DNA of 64,000 bases from contig NZ_FXAU01000004.1 of NCBI RefSeq assembly GCF_900177625.1, positions 124,001 through 188,000 on the forward strand, read 5' to 3'. The translations under genes were made by a program, and so were the position numbers. Positions 1 through 8,420 of this stretch are shown here, one piece after another. Position 1 is the stretch's first letter, and each line of letters begins with the position of its first letter. The notes under the pieces are model-generated. The model ran no database searches and was not told the DNA's origin. It saw only the letters and a program-made list of their open reading frames with translations. Source of the DNA: Sphingobacterium psychroaquaticum (GTDB lineage: Bacteria; Bacteroidota; Bacteroidia; Sphingobacteriales; Sphingobacteriaceae).

Positions 1-271
1 ACGTCAATGTTTTTTTGCCAAATTTTCATGTCTATCGGTTTTCTGCACAAAAATAGACAAAATTGCGGGGGTGTACAATTATTTTAAAACAGCAGTTACC
101 GATTAATCTGCAAGCAAGAGTCTCTTCCAAAAAATGAAAAAAGCGCAAACGATAGCGTATTTCAGAAGAACCTAATCATCAGTACACTACTAAAGCCCTA
201 GATAAATAACCGCGTTAACTCGCAGGAAACACAATAAAAAAGTGAGCACTTACTTTTTTTAAAAAAAAGTC

Positions 272-302
272 TTTGCACCGAGACTTTATATACCTATGTT
301 TG
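272..302 (+). promoter_or_regulatory. Strong Bacteroidota-type promoter
   Basis: TTTG at 272-275 and TATGTTTG at 295-302 are separated by exactly 19 bases, matching the Bacteroidota primary sigma consensus TTTG-N19-TAnnTTTG. It is one of the best promoter matches in the window. It points to a transcript starting near 306-308 and running to the terminator at 456-487. Confidence 0.75.
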
Positions 303-306
303 TAGA

Positions 307-487
307 CGTAAAGGGGAAATGGAAAATACAAAAATAGAGGACAGTGAGTTAATACTCACACTTTATTTACCAAAGAGTAAAAACTAAATTTGATAGACGG
401 AGGTCTTAAATCTTAAAAAAATACGACTAACCATTTATAAACTGATTTTGTTCTGAAGCGTATCCTGACCTGTGATACGCTTTTTTC
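307..487 (+). ncRNA. Putative ~180 nt small RNA or short-ORF transcript
   Basis: The stretch lies between a near-perfect promoter (272-302) and a Rho-independent terminator (456-487), so a discrete transcript of about 180 nt is inferred. Visible local hairpins are GTGAGT/ACTCAC at 344-359 and AGAC/GTCT near 394-406. It also holds a 22-codon open frame at 319-387 (ATG to TAA, peptide beginning MENTKIEDSE) with GGGG just before it, so a microprotein is possible instead of an RNA. I do not recognise it as tmRNA, RNase P RNA or 6S RNA. No protein gene explains the promoter-terminator pair. The 5' end is inferred from the promoter only. Confidence 0.5.
456..487 (+). terminator. Rho-independent terminator
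   Basis: A 9-bp stem, AAGCGTATC (456-464) pairing with GATACGCTT (474-482), has a 9-base loop and is followed by a T run to 486. It ends the transcript begun at the promoter at 272-302. Confidence 0.8.
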
Positions 488-544
488 ATGCCCAAAATCA
501 ATTAAAATATAACACGCTGCGCTATAGCATGCTCTGATTATTGC

Positions 545-576
545 ACAAAAAAGGATGCACCCTATGATACATCCTT
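545..576 (-). terminator. Rho-independent terminator of the prolyl oligopeptidase gene
   Basis: On the minus strand a stem AAGGATG/CATCCTT (551-557 with 570-576) is followed by a run of T (A run at 545-552 on the plus strand). It lies just downstream of the peptidase stop codon. Confidence 0.65.
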
Positions 577-604
577 CCTAATTCACGTTTTCACTTGCTC
601 TTCT

Positions 605-2752
605 TTATTTTATCTCCTTATAAGGAACTTTCATATTTTGCAACATAAAAGCCCATTTATCCGTTTGCTCTGCAATGACCATAGCCGTAGATTTACCCGC
701 ACCGTGCCCCGCTTTAGTATCAATACGGATAAGCACTGGATTAGCTCCTTTTTGATATTCCTGTAGACGCGCTGCAAATTTGAAAGAATGCGCAGGTACG
801 ACACGATCATCATGATCCGCGGTAGACACCATGGTAGCAGGATAGGAAGTTCCAGCTTTTAACGCGTGATAAGGCGAATACTTATACAAATACTCAAACA
901 TCTCCTTGCTATCATCAGCCGTTCCATAGTCAAAAGCCCAACCGGCTCCTGCTGTAAACTTATGATAACGCAACATATCCAACACCCCTACTGCAGGAAA
1001 CGCCACCTGGAACAGCTCAGGACGCTGGGTCATACAAGCTCCTACGAGCAACCCTCCATTCGATCCACCAGCGATTGCCAAACGTTCCGAAGAGGTATAT
1101 TTTTCACTAATCAAAAACTCCGCAGCGGCAATAAAATCATCAAATACATTCTGCTTCTGCAATTTCGTTCCGGCCACATGCCAATTCTCACCATACTCAC
1201 CGCCACCACGCAAATTCGCTACAGCATACACCCCACCTTGTTCCAGTAAAATCACGTTGCTTGTTGAGAAAGAAGGTGTCAGGCTAATATTAAAACCGCC
1301 GTAACCATAAAGCATCGTAGGATTTGTCCCATCTAGTTTAATACCTTTTTTATACGTGATTATCATCGGCACTTTCGTACCATCCTTCGACGTATAAAAA
1401 ACCTGTTTCGACTCGTACTGTGATGGATCAAAATTAATAGCTGATTTCTTATATACCTCCGATTTACCATCCGCAATCGTGTATTTATAAATTGTACCCG
1501 GATTTACATAATTCGTGAACGAATAATACAAATCTTTATCGTTACGTTTTGCACCAAATCCAGCGGCGGAGCCTATCCCAGGAAGTTCAATTTCACGTTC
1601 CATTTTTCCATCACGACTGTATTGCTTCACCAACGACGTTGCATCTTTCAAGTAGTTTGCAAAGATCTTCCCTCCACCAATAGAGGCGGATAGCACCTGA
1701 TCTGTTTCTTTGATAAGATCGGTCCAGTTCGCAGGTTGTGGTTGCGCAAAATCTGTTGTCACCACACGCCCGTTTGGTGCGTTCAACTCGGTATAAATAA
1801 ACAACTTAGACCCTTCATTATCAATAATAGAATGGTTCTTATCCATATTATCGACCACGGCAACAAAATCAGCAGCAGGATTTGTCAAGTCCTTTACATA
1901 CAATTCATTTCCGGAAGTAGCATTAGCTGCGCTTACAACCAAAAAACGCTCGTCTTCCGTTAAGCCCGCTCCAACATACCGACGTGGCTTCGTGGCACCT
2001 CCAAAAATTAGTTGATCATCTTGCTGTGGTGTATTTAATTTATGGAAATACAACTTATGCTGGTCGGTCATCGCTGAGAGTGCTGACCCTTCCTTAGGCT
2101 TGTCGTAGCTACTATAGTAAATACCTTCGTTTCCTTTCCAAGCTAAACCGGAGAACTTCACATCAACCAAAGTATCTCCCACAACGCTTTTATCGGCCGC
2201 ATTTAAAATAATGACCTTACGCCAATCAGAACCTCCTTCTGACAACTGATAAGCAACTAAAGAACCATCTTTACTAAATGAAATATCGGCCAACGAGGTG
2301 GTGCCATCCTCAGAAAACTTATTGGGATCTAGAAAAACCTCTTCTGTACCTGTATCACCTTTCTTACGATACAAAACATATTGATTTTGTAAACCATCGT
2401 TCTTATAGAAATAGGTGAAATCTCCTTCCTTAAAAGGAGCCGTTTCTTTAGCATAGTTCCATAAACTTTCCAATCTCTTTTGGATAGCGTCACGATATGG
2501 TATTTGACCAAGATAGTCTTGCGTCACCTCATTCTGTGCCGTTACCCAGGCTTTCGTATTCGCCGAGAGATCATCCTCCAACCAACGATATGGATCTTCT
2601 ACTGTCGTACCGAAATAAACATCTTTTTGGTCTATCTTCTCTGTTTTGGGATAAGGCTTCAATACCATTTCTTCTCGGGGTTCAATTACTTTTCCTTGAT
2701 TACACGCTGTAAGAGTCAGGGCGACCAAGATTACACTTAATTTTCTACTCAT
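605..2752 (-). CDS. Prolyl oligopeptidase family lipoprotein (S9A)
   Basis: Serine peptidase of the prolyl oligopeptidase type, expected to cleave short peptides after proline. The start at 2752 is chosen because it gives a lipoprotein signal, MSRKLSVILVALTLTACNQ, with the cysteine at 18; an upstream in-frame start at 2812 would bury this signal and run through an intrinsic terminator. About 715 residues: an N-terminal beta-propeller domain and a C-terminal alpha/beta hydrolase. The nucleophile is Ser564 in GGSNGG; the Asp of the triad sits in TADHDDRVVP and the His in KAGHGAGKS. The mature protein should be anchored in the envelope. A second S9A enzyme with a different serine motif lies at 26335-28500. 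Own transcription unit with its own terminator. Confidence 0.9.
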   Translation of the reverse strand: MSRKLSVILVALTLTACNQGKVIEPREEMVLKPYPKTEKIDQKDVYFGTTVEDPYRWLEDDLSANTKAWVTAQNEVTQDYLGQIPYRDAIQKRLESLWNYAKETAPFKEGDFTYFYKNDGLQNQYVLYRKKGDTGTEEVFLDPNKFSEDGTTSLADISFSKDGSLVAYQLSEGGSDWRKVIILNAADKSVVGDTLVDVKFSGLAWKGNEGIYYSSYDKPKEGSALSAMTDQHKLYFHKLNTPQQDDQLIFGGATKPRRYVGAGLTEDERFLVVSAANATSGNELYVKDLTNPAADFVAVVDNMDKNHSIIDNEGSKLFIYTELNAPNGRVVTTDFAQPQPANWTDLIKETDQVLSASIGGGKIFANYLKDATSLVKQYSRDGKMEREIELPGIGSAAGFGAKRNDKDLYYSFTNYVNPGTIYKYTIADGKSEVYKKSAINFDPSQYESKQVFYTSKDGTKVPMIITYKKGIKLDGTNPTMLYGYGGFNISLTPSFSTSNVILLEQGGVYAVANLRGGGEYGENWHVAGTKLQKQNVFDDFIAAAEFLISEKYTSSERLAIAGGSNGGLLVGACMTQRPELFQVAFPAVGVLDMLRYHKFTAGAGWAFDYGTADDSKEMFEYLYKYSPYHALKAGTSYPATMVSTADHDDRVVPAHSFKFAARLQEYQKGANPVLIRIDTKAGHGAGKSTAMVIAEQTDKWAFMLQNMKVPYKEIK

Positions 2753-2781
2753 AATCAGTTTTTTGTGATTAGGCAATTTAC

Positions 2782-2808
2782 AAAAAAATGACCACTTTGG
2801 GTCATTTT
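2782..2808 (-). terminator. Intrinsic terminator after the gmd/coiled-coil unit
   Basis: On the minus strand AAAATGACC and GGTCATTTT (2785-2808) form a perfect 9-bp stem with a 6-base loop, followed by a T run. A second small hairpin, AGGCC/GGCCT at 2831-2845, precedes it. Both follow the stop of the 2869-3867 gene. Confidence 0.6.
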
Positions 2809-2868
2809 GCAAACAGTCTTAAAAAGCGAAAGGCCACTACGGCCTAGATACGAGTAGAATAAAAAAAA

Positions 2869-3867
2869 TTATTTTAATACCACGCTGGCTCTACCCATAA
2901 TTGCATTATCGCAGTACAATAATATCGTATAGGCACCTTTTTTAAACTTATCAGTACCCCATAAGAACTGGTATTCCTCGCCATTGTTAGAGAAATTAAT
3001 AATTTGCTTAAAGGTATATTGCAGTTTTTCTCCGTGTACATAAAAGAGATTATTTGCATCTCCAAAGAGGTTCCCGGAAGGGTCTATAACACGCGCGAAG
3101 ATTTCCTTATCGCCTTTGCGAGCCAGGGAATTATCTGCCACTGAAAACAGAACTTGTAGTTTATCTACCCGACGTGCCCGAGATTCAGTTTCTATTACAT
3201 CTTTTTTATTAATTGACACCCCAATCACTTGAATATTTGAAACTTTAAGCGCAGATGCCGCATTCACTTTATCTTTCAACACCGTATTTTCTTCTGACAA
3301 TGACGATACTTTTTTATCCGTCACGACGACCTGGTTAGAAAGATTAGCGTTCTCCTTTTGAAGAACTTCATTCTTTGCCCGTAATTCATTCAGGCTAGTC
3401 CTCAAGGTAGACACATCTCCCTTTAGTCTCGCCACCTCCCGTTTTGCATCGTAGATATCCTCATCGGTAATGGTTTGTCCATCCAGCTTTTGACGCAGAT
3501 CACTAATCATCTGGCGGGCTTGCAATTCAGAATTCTCCAATCCTAGATCAGGATCTCCGCCTTTCAAAGCTGCTAAATTATCTAATTCAGCTTCGATGCG
3601 ATCAATTTCAATCTGTAAATCCTGCTTCTGAATGGCTATTGTATACAACTTTTCCCCAGACGATTTATACTTAATATAGAAGTATACATTCGTTGCCAGA
3701 AGAGCTGCGATAGCTATGATGAAAAAATATATTTTTGAATTATCTTTCTTTTGTTGCGGCTCTTCCACGTCTTGTTGGATAAATCCAGGTATATCAATAT
3801 TATCAGCTTTATTTTGATTCTGCATTTCGTTCATTAGTAGTTGTTCGCTTTTCGCTAACTTCATCAT
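2869..3867 (-). CDS. Membrane-anchored coiled-coil protein of unknown function
   Basis: I do not recognise a named family. About 332 residues: a polar N-terminus of ~43 residues, one membrane segment (IYFFIIAIAALLATNVYFYI, about 46-65), then a long heptad-rich coiled coil (about 75-220) broken by KGGDPDLG, and a C-terminal ~110-residue segment with beta-strand character ending in GRASVVLK. The topology suggests an inner-membrane protein with a large periplasmic coiled coil. It follows gmd by 51 bp on the same strand, so co-transcription is likely, but no functional link is evident. The start may be the first or second methionine (MMKLAKSEQ), or the internal one before NEMQNQ. Confidence 0.75.
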   Translation of the reverse strand: MMKLAKSEQLLMNEMQNQNKADNIDIPGFIQQDVEEPQQKKDNSKIYFFIIAIAALLATNVYFYIKYKSSGEKLYTIAIQKQDLQIEIDRIEAELDNLAALKGGDPDLGLENSELQARQMISDLRQKLDGQTITDEDIYDAKREVARLKGDVSTLRTSLNELRAKNEVLQKENANLSNQVVVTDKKVSSLSEENTVLKDKVNAASALKVSNIQVIGVSINKKDVIETESRARRVDKLQVLFSVADNSLARKGDKEIFARVIDPSGNLFGDANNLFYVHGEKLQYTFKQIINFSNNGEEYQFLWGTDKFKKGAYTILLYCDNAIMGRASVVLK

Positions 3868-3918
3868 CCCTAAACAAAAACTATTCCAATACAGAATAGG
3901 CGGGGTTGTATTCTACTT

Positions 3919-5070
3919 TTATTCAAAATAATTCATCACAGAGAAACCACCTTTCTTCAAATATTCTTCTTTCCGCATCAATTGCAAATCCGAGTTAACC
4001 ATATCCTTCAACAACATGGGTAAATCATACTTTGGCGCCCACCCCAACTGGGTATGTGCTTTGGTCGGATCCCCAATCAACAAGTCTACTTCGGTAGGAC
4101 GGAAATACTGTGCATCAACCTTAACAACTGTTTGTCCCAACTTAATATTTTCAACAGGAATGTCTAATTCACGTAAACGCGCCTCATCGCAATCAATGAT
4201 AACCCCTTTTTCTGCTTCATCCTTCCCACTAAACTCGACCTCAATGCCTAATTCGGCAAATGCCATCCGAACAAAATCACGAACCGTAGTGGTTACGCCA
4301 GTAGCGATTACATAATCTTCGGCTTTATCTTGTTGCAACATCAACCACATAGCCTCCACATAATCCTTGGCATGCCCCCAGTCCCGCTGTGCAGAAAGGT
4401 TCCCTAAATACAACTTATCTTGCAAACCTAAAGCAATCTTTGCGACGGCACGGGTTATCTTACGGGTTACGAACGTTTCGCCCCGAACAGGGCTTTCATG
4501 GTTAAAAAGAATACCATTGCAAGCATACATACCATAGGCTTCCCGGTAATTAACCGTAATCCAATAACCGTATAGCTTAGCGACAGCATAAGGACTTCGT
4601 GGATAGAAAGGGGTAGTCTCACTCTGCGGAACAGCTTGAACGAGACCATAAAGTTCTGAAGTAGAAGCTTGGTAGACACGCGTCTTATCTTTCAAACCGA
4701 GCAAACGGACGGCGTCCAAAATACGTAAAGTACCAATTCCATCCGCATTCGCCGTATATTCAGGTGTATCAAAACTAACCTTCACATGGGATTGTGCAGC
4801 TAAATTATATATTTCGTCCGGTTGTACTTCTTGTATAATACGGATCAAATTAGTCGAATCGGTCAGATCGCCGTAATGCAAAATAAAATTACGGTTACTC
4901 AGATGTGGGTCTTGATATATATGATCGATACGATCGGTATTAAAGAGCGAGGAACGTCTCTTCAAGCCGTGAACAATATAGCCCTTTCTCAGCAAAAACT
5001 CCGCTAAATATGCGCCATCTTGGCCCGTCACGCCCGTAATAAAGGCTATCTTCGGTTTATTTGAATCCAT
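3919..5070 (-). CDS. gmd: GDP-mannose 4,6-dehydratase
   Basis: Converts GDP-D-mannose to GDP-4-keto-6-deoxy-D-mannose, the first step to GDP-fucose and other deoxyhexoses for surface polysaccharide. This is a short-chain dehydrogenase of the extended class: the NADP-binding glycine motif GVTGQDG is at residues 13-19, the catalytic segment is STSELYG, and the Tyr/Lys pair is in [12 protein letters not shown]. Its 383 residues are usual for the family and it aligns in form from end to end. The partner GDP-fucose synthase is not adjacent, so the second step must be encoded elsewhere. It is transcribed divergently from rbfA from a promoter at 5088-5095. Confidence 0.95.
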   Translation of the reverse strand: MDSNKPKIAFITGVTGQDGAYLAEFLLRKGYIVHGLKRRSSLFNTDRIDHIYQDPHLSNRNFILHYGDLTDSTNLIRIIQEVQPDEIYNLAAQSHVKVSFDTPEYTANADGIGTLRILDAVRLLGLKDKTRVYQASTSELYGLVQAVPQSETTPFYPRSPYAVAKLYGYWITVNYREAYGMYACNGILFNHESPVRGETFVTRKITRAVAKIALGLQDKLYLGNLSAQRDWGHAKDYVEAMWLMLQQDKAEDYVIATGVTTTVRDFVRMAFAELGIEVEFSGKDEAEKGVIIDCDEARLRELDIPVENIKLGQTVVKVDAQYFRPTEVDLLIGDPTKAHTQLGWAPKYDLPMLLKDMVNSDLQLMRKEEYLKKGGFSVMNYFE

Positions 5071-5071
5071 A

Positions 5072-5119
5072 GTCTACGATAAGTAGACAAAGTTACTAAT
5101 AAAATAATTATTATCTTTG
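5072..5119. promoter_or_regulatory. Divergent gmd / rbfA promoter region
   Basis: Two opposed -7 elements are only 16 bp apart: TAACTTTG on the minus strand (5088-5095) for gmd and TATCTTTG on the plus strand (5112-5119) for rbfA. An inverted repeat GTCTAC/GTAGAC (5072-5077, 5083-5088) lies between the gmd -7 element and its ATG. Neither has a good -33 TTTG. Confidence 0.6.
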
Positions 5120-5159
5120 TTTTCGATGCGGTGTACACCACCCAAAAAACACAATAGCT

Positions 5160-5531
5160 ATGGGAATAGAAAGCAAGAGACAACAACGATTTGCAGGCGT
5201 GATACAGCAAGATTTAGCAGAACTTTTTCAGCGTGAGGGAAATAGCTGGGCGCCTGGCGCTTTTATTACAGTAACAAAGGTCAGAGTAACGCCAGATTTG
5301 GCAATTGCTCGCGTTTACTTAAGTTTCTTGAACACGAAAACAGCAAAAGAAGACCTCGAACAAATCCGTAAAAAAACAACGGAGATACGTTTCAAACTTG
5401 GCACACGCATTAAAAACCAAGCGCGAATTGTTCCTCAACTCGAATTCTTCCTCGATGATACCAACGAATATGTAGAGCATATGGATAAGCTCTTCGACGA
5501 AATAAGTAAAGAAACAAGACAACCAGATTAA
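5160..5531 (+). CDS. rbfA: Ribosome-binding factor A
   Basis: Assembly factor that binds the immature 30S subunit near helix 1 of 16S rRNA and is needed for its maturation, especially in the cold. 123 residues, the usual size, with the KH-like fold pattern: MGIESKRQQRFAG at the start, the beta strand FITVTKVRVTPDLAIARVY, and the helix KTAKEDLEQIRKKTTEIRFKLG followed by RIVPQLEFFLDDT. The stop codon lies at the apex of a 38-base perfect palindrome (5511-5548), which may act as a terminator or attenuator before aat 33 bp downstream. Confidence 0.93.
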   Translation: MGIESKRQQRFAGVIQQDLAELFQREGNSWAPGAFITVTKVRVTPDLAIARVYLSFLNTKTAKEDLEQIRKKTTEIRFKLGTRIKNQARIVPQLEFFLDDTNEYVEHMDKLFDEISKETRQPD

Positions 5532-5548
5532 TCTGGTTGTCTTGTTTC
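5511..5548 (+). terminator. 38-base perfect palindrome over the rbfA stop codon
   Basis: Bases 5511-5529 are exactly complementary to 5530-5548, centred on AGATTAATCT; the rbfA TAA (5529-5531) is at the centre. The arms are 19 bp with no mismatch. The T run that follows is short (GTTTC), so it is either a weak terminator, an RNA-stability element or a read-through attenuator upstream of aat. Confidence 0.55.
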
Positions 5549-5564
5549 AACCCTATTTGTTATC

Positions 5565-6221
5565 ATGCCATTTGCACTTGACGATCAACTGATTTTCCCA
5601 CACCCTTCTTTAGCCGATGAAGATGGACTTCTCGCTATCGGAGGTGACCTTTCCAGCCAACGCTTATTACTCGCCTACGAACACGCTATATTCCCTTGGT
5701 TTTCGGAAGACACTCCCATCCTTTGGTATGCGCCACATGAACGATTTGTTTTGAAACCCGCACAAATGAAAGTATCCAAGAGTATGCGTCAGTTTATGCG
5801 AAACACCAAACTATCGGTACGAAAGAACACGAATTTTGCCGCTGTAATACAGCATTGCGCTACTGTGACTCGTTCGGGGCAAGATGGCACTTGGATCACA
5901 GCGGATATGCAAAAGGCCTACATACAGTTACACAACCAAGGCATTGCTCATAGCATAGAAACATACGATGAAAATAACAAGCTTGTCGGCGGTCTCTATG
6001 GGGTTAAGATAGGTCGTGTTTTTTGTGGGGAGAGCATGTTTGCTAAACAAAGTAATGCCTCCAAACTCGCTTTCATTTATCTCTGTCAACAACAAAGTAT
6101 CGATATCATAGACTGTCAAGTATATACCGAGCATCTCGCTTCACTAGGGGCGGGGTTTATTTCGGGAGAAACCTATTATGAGATTCTGCAACAACAAAAA
6201 CCAAACGACCATGCCCTTTAA
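5565..6221 (+). CDS. aat: Leucyl/phenylalanyl-tRNA-protein transferase
   Basis: Adds Leu or Phe from charged tRNA to N-terminal basic residues of proteins, marking them for the ClpAP/ClpS N-degron pathway in the cytoplasm. 218 residues, normal length. Family signatures are near the N-terminus (GLLAIGGDLSSQRLLLAYEH, then GIFPW-like AIFPWFSED), WYAPHERFVL and the catalytic-region segment GLYGVKIGRVFCGESMF followed by SNASKLAF. The next gene starts inside its last codons (ATG at 6211), suggesting translational coupling. Confidence 0.95.
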   Translation: MPFALDDQLIFPHPSLADEDGLLAIGGDLSSQRLLLAYEHAIFPWFSEDTPILWYAPHERFVLKPAQMKVSKSMRQFMRNTKLSVRKNTNFAAVIQHCATVTRSGQDGTWITADMQKAYIQLHNQGIAHSIETYDENNKLVGGLYGVKIGRVFCGESMFAKQSNASKLAFIYLCQQQSIDIIDCQVYTEHLASLGAGFISGETYYEILQQQKPNDHAL

Positions 6222-7287
6222 AACACATTTTGATATCCCTGATCATCTGATTTACATCAACACGCCAGGCAACGGGCTCATGCCGAGGAGTCACTATCAT
6301 TGGCGATCGGAAAGAGAAGCATCCTTTTTTGCTCCTGAGGGTAATCTCCGGGACTTGCAGCCTCAATTTATACAACATGTGCGTCAAGATATTGCGGCAT
6401 GCTTCGGAACGGATTCAAAACGTGTTTATTGCACGCCGAATTTTTCGTTCGGTTTCAATGTTTTGTTGGAAGGACTACCCAAGAATAGCCGATTTTTAAT
6501 CATTGAGGGTGATTACCCTTCCTTGAACTATCCCATCATAAGTAGAGGTTTTGCTTACCAAACAGTGGAAATAAGCGAACGGATAGAGGAAGATCTCTGG
6601 CATAAAATAGAAACAGATGCGCCCGACGTATTAGCCATCAGCATGGTCCAGTATATAAGTGGCTTAAAGATTGACCTCTCCTTTATCAAAAAACTAAAGG
6701 CAGCTTTTCCAAACCTATTGATTATAGGGGATGGCACACAATTTATTGGTACTGAACCCTTCGACTTCGATAGTTCAGGATTTGATGCCGTAGGCACTAG
6801 TGGATACAAATGGCTCATGGCAGGTTTTGGAAATGGCTTTATTATGCTCAGCTCCGCGATGGAACATACCATCTACCAAGATGCAAAAAAGAAACAAAGA
6901 CCACAGGAAACGATGTGGATAAATAAAACCATACTACATACTTATTTTGAACCCGGACACCAAGATACGCTCAGCCATGGCACGTTGCAGCAATCATTAT
7001 TATTCTTACAACGATTAGGTTTACAGCACGTAAAGACACACCTAGATTCTTTACGTGCGTATGCATATGGTTTATTTAAAGAGCGGCAGCTGTTGCTTCC
7101 CATCGCGGCGAACAGAGACATAAAGTCATCCATCATTAATTTGCAAATAAACCCCGACCTATATCCAAAATTAACAGAAAAAGGTGTATGTTGCTTTCCG
7201 CGCGGAACCGGGATTCGCATAGGTCTTCATCTATATAACGACACGACAGATATCGATCGATTAATACACATTGTTGATCATCTATAA
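6211..7287 (+). CDS. PLP-dependent aminotransferase class V-fold protein
   Basis: Fold-type I pyridoxal phosphate enzyme of the class V (NifS/kynureninase-like) superfamily, about 358 residues. The likely PLP lysine is in GTSGYKWLMAGFGNGF, preceded by the cofactor-binding Asp in IIGDGTQFIG. Substrate unknown: the sequence does not distinguish a cysteine desulfurase, an isopenicillin-N epimerase-like enzyme or an amino-acid lyase; there is no obvious catalytic cysteine loop. The start at 6211 overlaps the aat stop by 11 bp and is preferred to an in-frame start at 6178 that would overlap much more. The gene ends 10 bp before the DUF2027 gene. Confidence 0.85.
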   Translation: MPFKTHFDIPDHLIYINTPGNGLMPRSHYHWRSEREASFFAPEGNLRDLQPQFIQHVRQDIAACFGTDSKRVYCTPNFSFGFNVLLEGLPKNSRFLIIEGDYPSLNYPIISRGFAYQTVEISERIEEDLWHKIETDAPDVLAISMVQYISGLKIDLSFIKKLKAAFPNLLIIGDGTQFIGTEPFDFDSSGFDAVGTSGYKWLMAGFGNGFIMLSSAMEHTIYQDAKKKQRPQETMWINKTILHTYFEPGHQDTLSHGTLQQSLLFLQRLGLQHVKTHLDSLRAYAYGLFKERQLLLPIAANRDIKSSIINLQINPDLYPKLTEKGVCCFPRGTGIRIGLHLYNDTTDIDRLIHIVDHL

Positions 7288-7297
7288 CATAAAGAAC

Positions 7298-7942
7298 ATG
7301 ACATATAAAATAGGAGATTTAGTTCGTTTTGTTGACGAACCTATTGAAGGACACATCACCTCCTTCCAAGCTAATAATATCGTTGGCGTGACAGACGAAA
7401 CGGGCTTCGAGATTCCTGTACCTCAGAATAAAATAACCTTGGTACATGGTAACATGAAGCGCGAAGACGATGATTTGGTGCGTACACCAACCCCCAATGC
7501 TCCATTCATCGAACGAGGCATCTTTCTCGCTATTGAGGGCGAACAAAAAGAAGGGTTAGCAAAATTCTTTATCGTAAACCGTACGTCATATGATATTTTG
7601 GTAAGCCTTTCCGAAATCTCCGGAACCAAACGGACCGGCCTTTTTGCGGAGAAGATAATGCGTAAAGATTTTGTTCAGGTTTACTCGGCAAACTTTAGCA
7701 ACTTGGGTAAATGGCCAACCTTCCAAATTCAAATCATAAAACACAGTAAGCACCCACACCAGCCAACTGCCCCCATCGATAAGGAGTATCGTGTTAAACC
7801 GTTGGATTTAGTCAATTCCAAAGAATTAGACGAAATAATGGACAGTAAAGTCTGGTTGTTTGAATTGGACAAACCCGAGGAGAATATCGGTCTGGATAAA
7901 TTGAAAGATCATTTCATCTCCCACAGACCAAGCAAAAAATAA
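7298..7942 (+). CDS. DUF2027 domain protein without the usual Smr end
   Basis: The N-terminus KIGDLVRFVDEPIEGHITSF and following strands match the DUF2027 region that in most Bacteroidota precedes a C-terminal Smr (MutS2-related nuclease) domain. Here the protein is only about 214 residues and stops at HFISHRPSKK, so no Smr domain is present. The middle (AIEGEQKEGLAKFFIVNRTS, then SLSEISGTKRTG) keeps the usual DUF2027 pattern. Role unknown; without Smr it should not cleave DNA. The ATG at 7298 is preferred over 7271, which would overlap the previous gene. The stop codon lies inside a bidirectional terminator palindrome. Confidence 0.8.
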   Translation: MTYKIGDLVRFVDEPIEGHITSFQANNIVGVTDETGFEIPVPQNKITLVHGNMKREDDDLVRTPTPNAPFIERGIFLAIEGEQKEGLAKFFIVNRTSYDILVSLSEISGTKRTGLFAEKIMRKDFVQVYSANFSNLGKWPTFQIQIIKHSKHPHQPTAPIDKEYRVKPLDLVNSKELDEIMDSKVWLFELDKPEENIGLDKLKDHFISHRPSKK

Positions 7943-7970
7943 ATGAGAGGCCTAGGCCTCTCATTTATTT
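7937..7970. terminator. Bidirectional terminator, perfect 34-base palindrome
   Basis: 17-bp arms centred on CCTAGG, flanked by A/T runs (AAATAAAT...ATTTATTT). It contains the stop codons of both convergent genes (TAA at 7940-7942 on plus and at 7965-7967 on minus), serving both. Confidence 0.8.
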
Positions 7971-8366
7971 GGTATCTGCATCTATTTTCTTGACGCTAAA
8001 AACAAGGATGAGCGCACCTATAAATAATACAATCCATCCCCATTTTAAGTGCAGGGTCTTTGACAGTAAACCATCCACAAACTTCATCCCAAAATAGTTG
8101 TTTATTTTAAAGTATACTGCAACGAATCCCAGTACACACCAAGCTAGATAAAAACGAGTCAACCATCGAAAGACCGAAACCTTTCGCAGAAAAAAAGCCA
8201 ACATACATAAACCCAGTATACCATTCGTTATAAAAAATAGACTCACATCCGTTTGATACAAATTCCAGTTGCCTTTTATGGGCACCCTAAGAAAAGGTAA
8301 AAAAACAGGTGCTAACACGGAAATAATCATCCCGACTATTGCCATGGGTTTACGAAGTATATACAT
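7965..8366 (-). CDS. Small integral membrane protein
   Basis: I do not recognise the family. 133 residues with about four hydrophobic segments: MAIVGMIISVLAPVFLPFL (8-26), FFITNGILGLCMLAFFL (44-60), FYLAWCVLGFVAVYF (about 72-86) and WGWIVLFIGALILVFSV (about 110-126), ending in a lysine-rich tail. This predicts a four-helix inner-membrane protein with no catalytic motif. It is the only gene on this strand before the SusC/SusD operon ends upstream (gap 54 bp), so it may be at the distal end of that transcript. Confidence 0.7.
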   Translation of the reverse strand: MYILRKPMAIVGMIISVLAPVFLPFLRVPIKGNWNLYQTDVSLFFITNGILGLCMLAFFLRKVSVFRWLTRFYLAWCVLGFVAVYFKINNYFGMKFVDGLLSKTLHLKWGWIVLFIGALILVFSVKKIDADTK

Positions 8367-8420
8367 AGGACTAAAATTATATGCAAATGTTGGAAATTTT
8401 ATGGATTTGCAAAAGAACTA

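Noticed and set aside
307..487. 6S RNA, tmRNA or RNase P RNA
   Set aside because: No tag-peptide frame, no GAAAGTCC-type RNase P core, and no long closing stem with a central bubble could be drawn by eye.
2753..2812. Longer N-terminus for the prolyl oligopeptidase
   Set aside because: It runs through an intrinsic terminator and would hide the lipoprotein signal that starts at 2752.
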